This document shows, piece by piece, positions 17,456 to 20,347 of a stretch of DNA of 20,347 nucleotides. The notes under the pieces are model-generated. The model did not search any database. It saw only the letters and a program-made list of their open reading frames with translations, and had not been told where the DNA came from. Where the stretch lies: contig JAEUHU010000510.1 of the NCBI GenBank assembly GCA_016793305.1, positions 1 to 20,347 on the forward strand, in the 5' to 3' direction. The DNA is from Planctomycetota bacterium (lineage in GTDB: Bacteria > Planctomycetota > UBA1135 > UBA2386). How positions within the stretch are numbered: the first letter of the stretch is position 1; every line of letters begins with the position of its first letter. Position numbers and translations under genes: made by a program.

Positions 17456-18307
17456 TCAGGTGGTCAGGACCAGCACCACGAACCAGGCGCCGAACGAGAA
17501 CAGCAGGCTGTCGATCAGGTCCAGCACTCCACCGTGGGCCGGCACGAGGCGCGAGCTGTCCTTGGCGTTGCAGCGCCGCTTCAGCAGCGACTCGATCAGG
17601 TCGCCGGTCTGGGTGGTGAAGTTCAGCACGACGCCGAGCAGCAGGGCCGCCCACAGCGGCAGCTGCACGGCCGGCTCGAGCAGGGAGCCGCGCAGCAGCA
17701 CCGCCAGCAGGACCGACGCGGCGAGGCTGCCGAGCGCCCCTTCGACGGTCTTGCCGGGGCTGATGTGCGGGATCAGCTTGTGGCGCCCGCACAGGCGACC
17801 GACGCAGTAGCCGCCGATGTCGCCGCCCTTGCAGACCAGCACCACGAACAGCACCGACGGCAGGTTGCGCAGGCAGGTGCCGATCGCGAAGTAGATCGGC
17901 CAGGCGACGAACAGGAAGCCGAGCAGCGTGCTGCCCTGCAGCTCGAGGCCGCGCTTCATGTCGTGCCGACCGAGCGAGCGCACCGCCAGCGGGAACAGCA
18001 GCAGCATGCTGCCGAGCACCAGCGGGTAGAACTCGTGGTCGACCTGGTTCCAGCCGAACGGGAAGGCGCTGCCGAGCAGCAGCGTGGTGAACAGCAGCAG
18101 GGTCTTGCCGGCGACGGCGAAGCCCGCACCGCGCAGCAGCTGCACGTATTCCCAGGTGCCGACGACCCCGAGCAGCGCCAGCAGCCCGCCGGACAAGGCC
18201 CCTCGCCGGAGCCCCGTGTGCCCCTGCACGTCGAGCCAGTAGATCGCGCCGACCACCGCCAGCATCGACGGCGCCAGCACCGCGCGGGTCCGCAGGTCGC
18301 TCCCCAT
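17456..18307 (-). CDS. cdsA: Phosphatidate cytidylyltransferase
   Basis: 283 residues, an integral membrane enzyme that makes CDP-diacylglycerol from CTP and phosphatidic acid, the branch point of phospholipid synthesis. About seven or eight hydrophobic spans are visible. The catalytic region contains KGGDIGGYCVGRLCGRHKLI (160-179) and HISPGKTVEG (181-190). The family signature is S-L-L-K-R-x4-K-D (240-250) then AHGGVLDLIDS (257-267). In the usual form the last part reads GGxxDRxD; here Leu replaces the Arg, while both aspartates remain. The ATG shares one base with the uppS stop (TGATG, 18305-18309), so translation of the two is coupled. The order uppS-cdsA is conserved in many bacteria. Confidence 0.94.
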   Translation of the reverse strand: MGSDLRTRAVLAPSMLAVVGAIYWLDVQGHTGLRRGALSGGLLALLGVVGTWEYVQLLRGAGFAVAGKTLLLFTTLLLGSAFPFGWNQVDHEFYPLVLGSMLLLFPLAVRSLGRHDMKRGLELQGSTLLGFLFVAWPIYFAIGTCLRNLPSVLFVVLVCKGGDIGGYCVGRLCGRHKLIPHISPGKTVEGALGSLAASVLLAVLLRGSLLEPAVQLPLWAALLLGVVLNFTTQTGDLIESLLKRRCNAKDSSRLVPAHGGVLDLIDSLLFSFGAWFVVLVLTT

Positions 18308-19059
18308 CACAGCACCTTGCCGAACTTGCGCACGCGGCGGCCGTAGTCGCGGAAGGCCGCCTGCAGGTGTTCGGCCCGGAAGTCCGGCCAGCAGACCTCG
18401 CTGACGTGGATCTCCGCGTAGCTGACCTGCCACAGCAGGAAGTTGCTGATGCGCTGCTCGCCGGCGGTGCGGATCAGCAGGTCCGGATCGGGCAGCTCGG
18501 GGTGGTAGAGATGCGCGTGGATCGCCGCCTCGTCGATCGAAGCAGGCGCCAGTTCGCCGCGCTGCACCTTGCCGGCGAGTCGCTGCACCGCGTCGACGAT
18601 CTCCTGCCGGCCGCCGTAGCTGATCGCCAGGCTGAGCCGCATGCCGGTGTTGCCCGCGGTCGCCGCGATCGTCTCGTCGAGCGTGCGCAGCACCTCGGGC
18701 GACAGCCGCTCGCGCCGGCCGGAATGCAGCAGGCGCACGCGGTTCTGCATCAGCGTGCCGCGTTCCTCGACCAGGAAGCGCAGCAGCAGCTTGAACAGCA
18801 GGTCGACCTCGCGCTTGGGCCGCTGCCAGTTCTCCTCCGAGAACGCGTAGAGCACCAGCGCCTCGACACCCAGGCGCGCGCACTCGGTGACCGTGGTGCG
18901 CACCGCGTCGATGCCGCGCTCGTGGCCGCGGATGCGCTCGAAGCCGGCGCGCTTCGCCCAACGGCCGTTGCCGTCCATGATCACGGCGACGCTGCGCGGC
19001 ACCACCAGGTCGGGGGCCGGCCGGTCGGAGTCCGAGCTGCGGTCCTTCGCCTTCGTCAC
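18307..19059 (-). CDS. uppS: Isoprenyl (undecaprenyl) diphosphate synthase
   Basis: 250 residues from a GTG at 19059 that overlaps the purA stop (GTGA). It is a cis-prenyltransferase making the C55 carrier lipid for peptidoglycan and other cell-wall polymers. The conserved regions appear in order: VAVIMDGNGRWA (24-35) with the essential D29, RGHERGI (44-50), LYAFSEENWQRP (70-81), LAISYGGRQEI (144-154), and DLLIRTAGEQRISNFLLWQ (193-211) followed by YAEIHVSEVCWPDF (214-227). The Ala in RTAGE replaces the more usual Ser of RTSGE. The first ~22 residues form a charged extension before the conserved start. The overlaps with purA upstream and cdsA downstream suggest a single transcript. Confidence 0.95.
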   Translation of the reverse strand: MTKAKDRSSDSDRPAPDLVVPRSVAVIMDGNGRWAKRAGFERIRGHERGIDAVRTTVTECARLGVEALVLYAFSEENWQRPKREVDLLFKLLLRFLVEERGTLMQNRVRLLHSGRRERLSPEVLRTLDETIAATAGNTGMRLSLAISYGGRQEIVDAVQRLAGKVQRGELAPASIDEAAIHAHLYHPELPDPDLLIRTAGEQRISNFLLWQVSYAEIHVSEVCWPDFRAEHLQAAFRDYGRRVRKFGKVL

Positions 19060-20324
19060 CGCACGATCACCTGGTCGCGCTCGGGCCCCACCGACACCGT
19101 GCGGATCGACAGGCCGGTGTGGCGCTCGATCGCCTGCACGTACTGCTGTGCTGCCGCCGGCAGGTCGCCGAAGCGGCGGATCGCCCGCAGGTCCTGCGTG
19201 AAGCCCGGCAGCTCGACGAACTCGGGCTGCGCGCGCTCGAGGTCGAACGCGGGCAGCTGCTCGGTGCGCGTGCCGTCCGGCAACCGGTAGGCGACGCACA
19301 GCTTCAGCGGGAACCCCGCCAGTACGTCGAGGTTGGTCAGCACCAGTTCGTCGGCGCCGGAGACGGCGCCCGAGTAGCGCACCGCGACGGTGTCGAACCA
19401 GCCGCAGCGACGCGGCCGGCCGGTGGTCGAACCGAACTCCTTGCCGGCGATGCGCAGCCGGTCGCCGAGTTCGTCCTTCAGCTCGGTCGGGAACGGGCCC
19501 TCGCCGACGCGGGTCGCGTAGGCCTTGGCGATGCCGACCGTGCGCATCGCGTGCGGCGGCAGGCCGGTGCCGCTGAAGGCGCCGCCGGTGCTGGCATGCG
19601 AGCTGGTGACGAACGGGTAGGTGCCCTGCTCGAGGTCGAGCAGGCAGCCCTGGGCGCCTTCCAGCAGGATGCGCTTGCCGGCCGCGTGCGCCTGCCGCAG
19701 CGTGGCGCCGGCGTCGACGATGCCGGGGCGCAGGCGCTCGCCAGCGGCCGCGAGGTCGCGGAACGTCGCGTCGAGGTCGAGCGGCTGCATGCCAGCGGCG
19801 CCGAACCAGGCGTTCTTCTGCGCGACCAGGCCCTGCAACGAGGTCCGCAGGCGCTCGGGGCGGATCAGGTCGCCGAGGCGCAGGCCGATGCGGGCACAGC
19901 GGTCGGCGTAGGCCGGGCCGATGCCGCGGCCGGTGGTGCCGATCTTGCCAGCCCCGCGCAGGCCCTCCGCCCACTGATCCTGCCGGCGGTGCGCCTCGAC
20001 GATCACGTGCGCACGCTCGCTGAGCAGCAGGTTGCGGCCGAGGTCGACGGCGAGGCCCCGTTCGCGGATCTTGTCGATCTCGCCGCACAGGTGGATCGGG
20101 TCGACGACGACGCCGTTGCCGATCACGTTGACCGTGTGCGGGCGGACGATGCCGGACGGGATCAGGTGCAGGACCAGCTTGCCGGTCGGCAGGTACAGCG
20201 TGTGACCGGCGTTGTGACCACCGCCGAACCGCACGACGTAGTCGGTCTCGGCGGCGAGGTAGTCGATGACTTTGCCCTTGCCTTCGTCACCCCAGAGGAT
20301 GCCAACAACACACGTGGTGGGCAT
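19056..20324 (-). CDS. purA: Adenylosuccinate synthetase
   Basis: 422 residues, the GTP-dependent enzyme joining IMP and aspartate, the first committed step of AMP synthesis. It contains WGDEGKGK (11-18) with the catalytic Asp 13, FGGGHNAGHT (33-42) with His 41, TTGRGIGPAY in the IMP site, EGAQGCLLDLEQGTYPFVTS, STTGRPRRCGWFD, and VSVGPERDQVI near the C-terminus. The length and motif order are standard. A deviation is LTNLDVL, where most PurA proteins have LTKLDVL in the guanine-binding loop. The ATG at 20324 directly precedes the first strand and no ribosome-binding site is evident in the 23 bases left in the window. Its stop overlaps the uppS start. Confidence 0.97.
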   Translation of the reverse strand: MPTTCVVGILWGDEGKGKVIDYLAAETDYVVRFGGGHNAGHTLYLPTGKLVLHLIPSGIVRPHTVNVIGNGVVVDPIHLCGEIDKIRERGLAVDLGRNLLLSERAHVIVEAHRRQDQWAEGLRGAGKIGTTGRGIGPAYADRCARIGLRLGDLIRPERLRTSLQGLVAQKNAWFGAAGMQPLDLDATFRDLAAAGERLRPGIVDAGATLRQAHAAGKRILLEGAQGCLLDLEQGTYPFVTSSHASTGGAFSGTGLPPHAMRTVGIAKAYATRVGEGPFPTELKDELGDRLRIAGKEFGSTTGRPRRCGWFDTVAVRYSGAVSGADELVLTNLDVLAGFPLKLCVAYRLPDGTRTEQLPAFDLERAQPEFVELPGFTQDLRAIRRFGDLPAAAQQYVQAIERHTGLSIRTVSVGPERDQVIVR

Positions 20325-20347
20325 GGATCGGCGCTGCGGAAAAGGGG

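Noticed and set aside
19320..19345. PurA loop LTNLDVL instead of LTKLDVL as evidence of inactivation
   Set aside because: All other catalytic and IMP-binding motifs are intact and a single substitution in the guanine loop is tolerable; it is noted in the gene entry only.

Overview
The window is a GC-rich bacterial chromosome segment in which nearly all space is coding. Most genes lie on the minus strand; only an endonuclease III gene and two Uma2 genes are on the plus strand. The best guess for the host is a member of the Planctomycetota. The reasons are the secreted kelch-like protein at the left edge with its Cys/Gly-rich C-terminal module, the SUFU-domain and tandem Uma2 genes, the scarcity of Shine-Dalgarno sites, and large secreted proteins of unknown role beside housekeeping genes. 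This is a family-pattern inference, not a database result.

Layout. 1-1304: 5' part of a secreted beta-propeller-like protein (minus, runs off the edge). 1405-2276: a DUF1289 protein and a SUFU-domain protein, overlapping by ATGA. 2389-4402 (plus): endonuclease III, then two tandem Uma2-family genes made by duplication of a 653-bp unit. 4421-6235: a secreted protein with the landmarks of gingipain/caspase-fold (C25) proteins. 6275-8899: the ATP-dependent protease Lon. 8900-9286: a 387-bp gene-free stretch with two tandem, diverged copies of a three-stem structure in the lon leader, the most unusual signal in the window. 9287-10996: a secreted protein of unknown function. 11098-13037: a GAF/sigma-54 activator translationally coupled to a NifU/IscU-like scaffold protein. 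13042-13170: a 42-residue lipoprotein. 13199-14497: LysA. 14532-14595: four 16-bp tandem repeats. 14604-15494: a FliA/WhiG-type sigma factor. 15495-15877: a gene-free stretch with two palindromes. 15878-20324: YbeY, PhoH, CdsA, UppS and PurA.

How the genes fit together. purA-uppS-cdsA are tightly packed or overlapping and supply AMP synthesis, the undecaprenyl carrier and CDP-diacylglycerol. phoH-ybeY is a classic RNA-metabolism pair. lysA adds the last step of lysine synthesis, so the right half is a housekeeping cluster of nucleotide, envelope and ribosome functions. The left half is more accessory: secreted proteins, Uma2 duplicates and Lon. No tRNA, rRNA, CRISPR array or recognisable transposase gene was seen.
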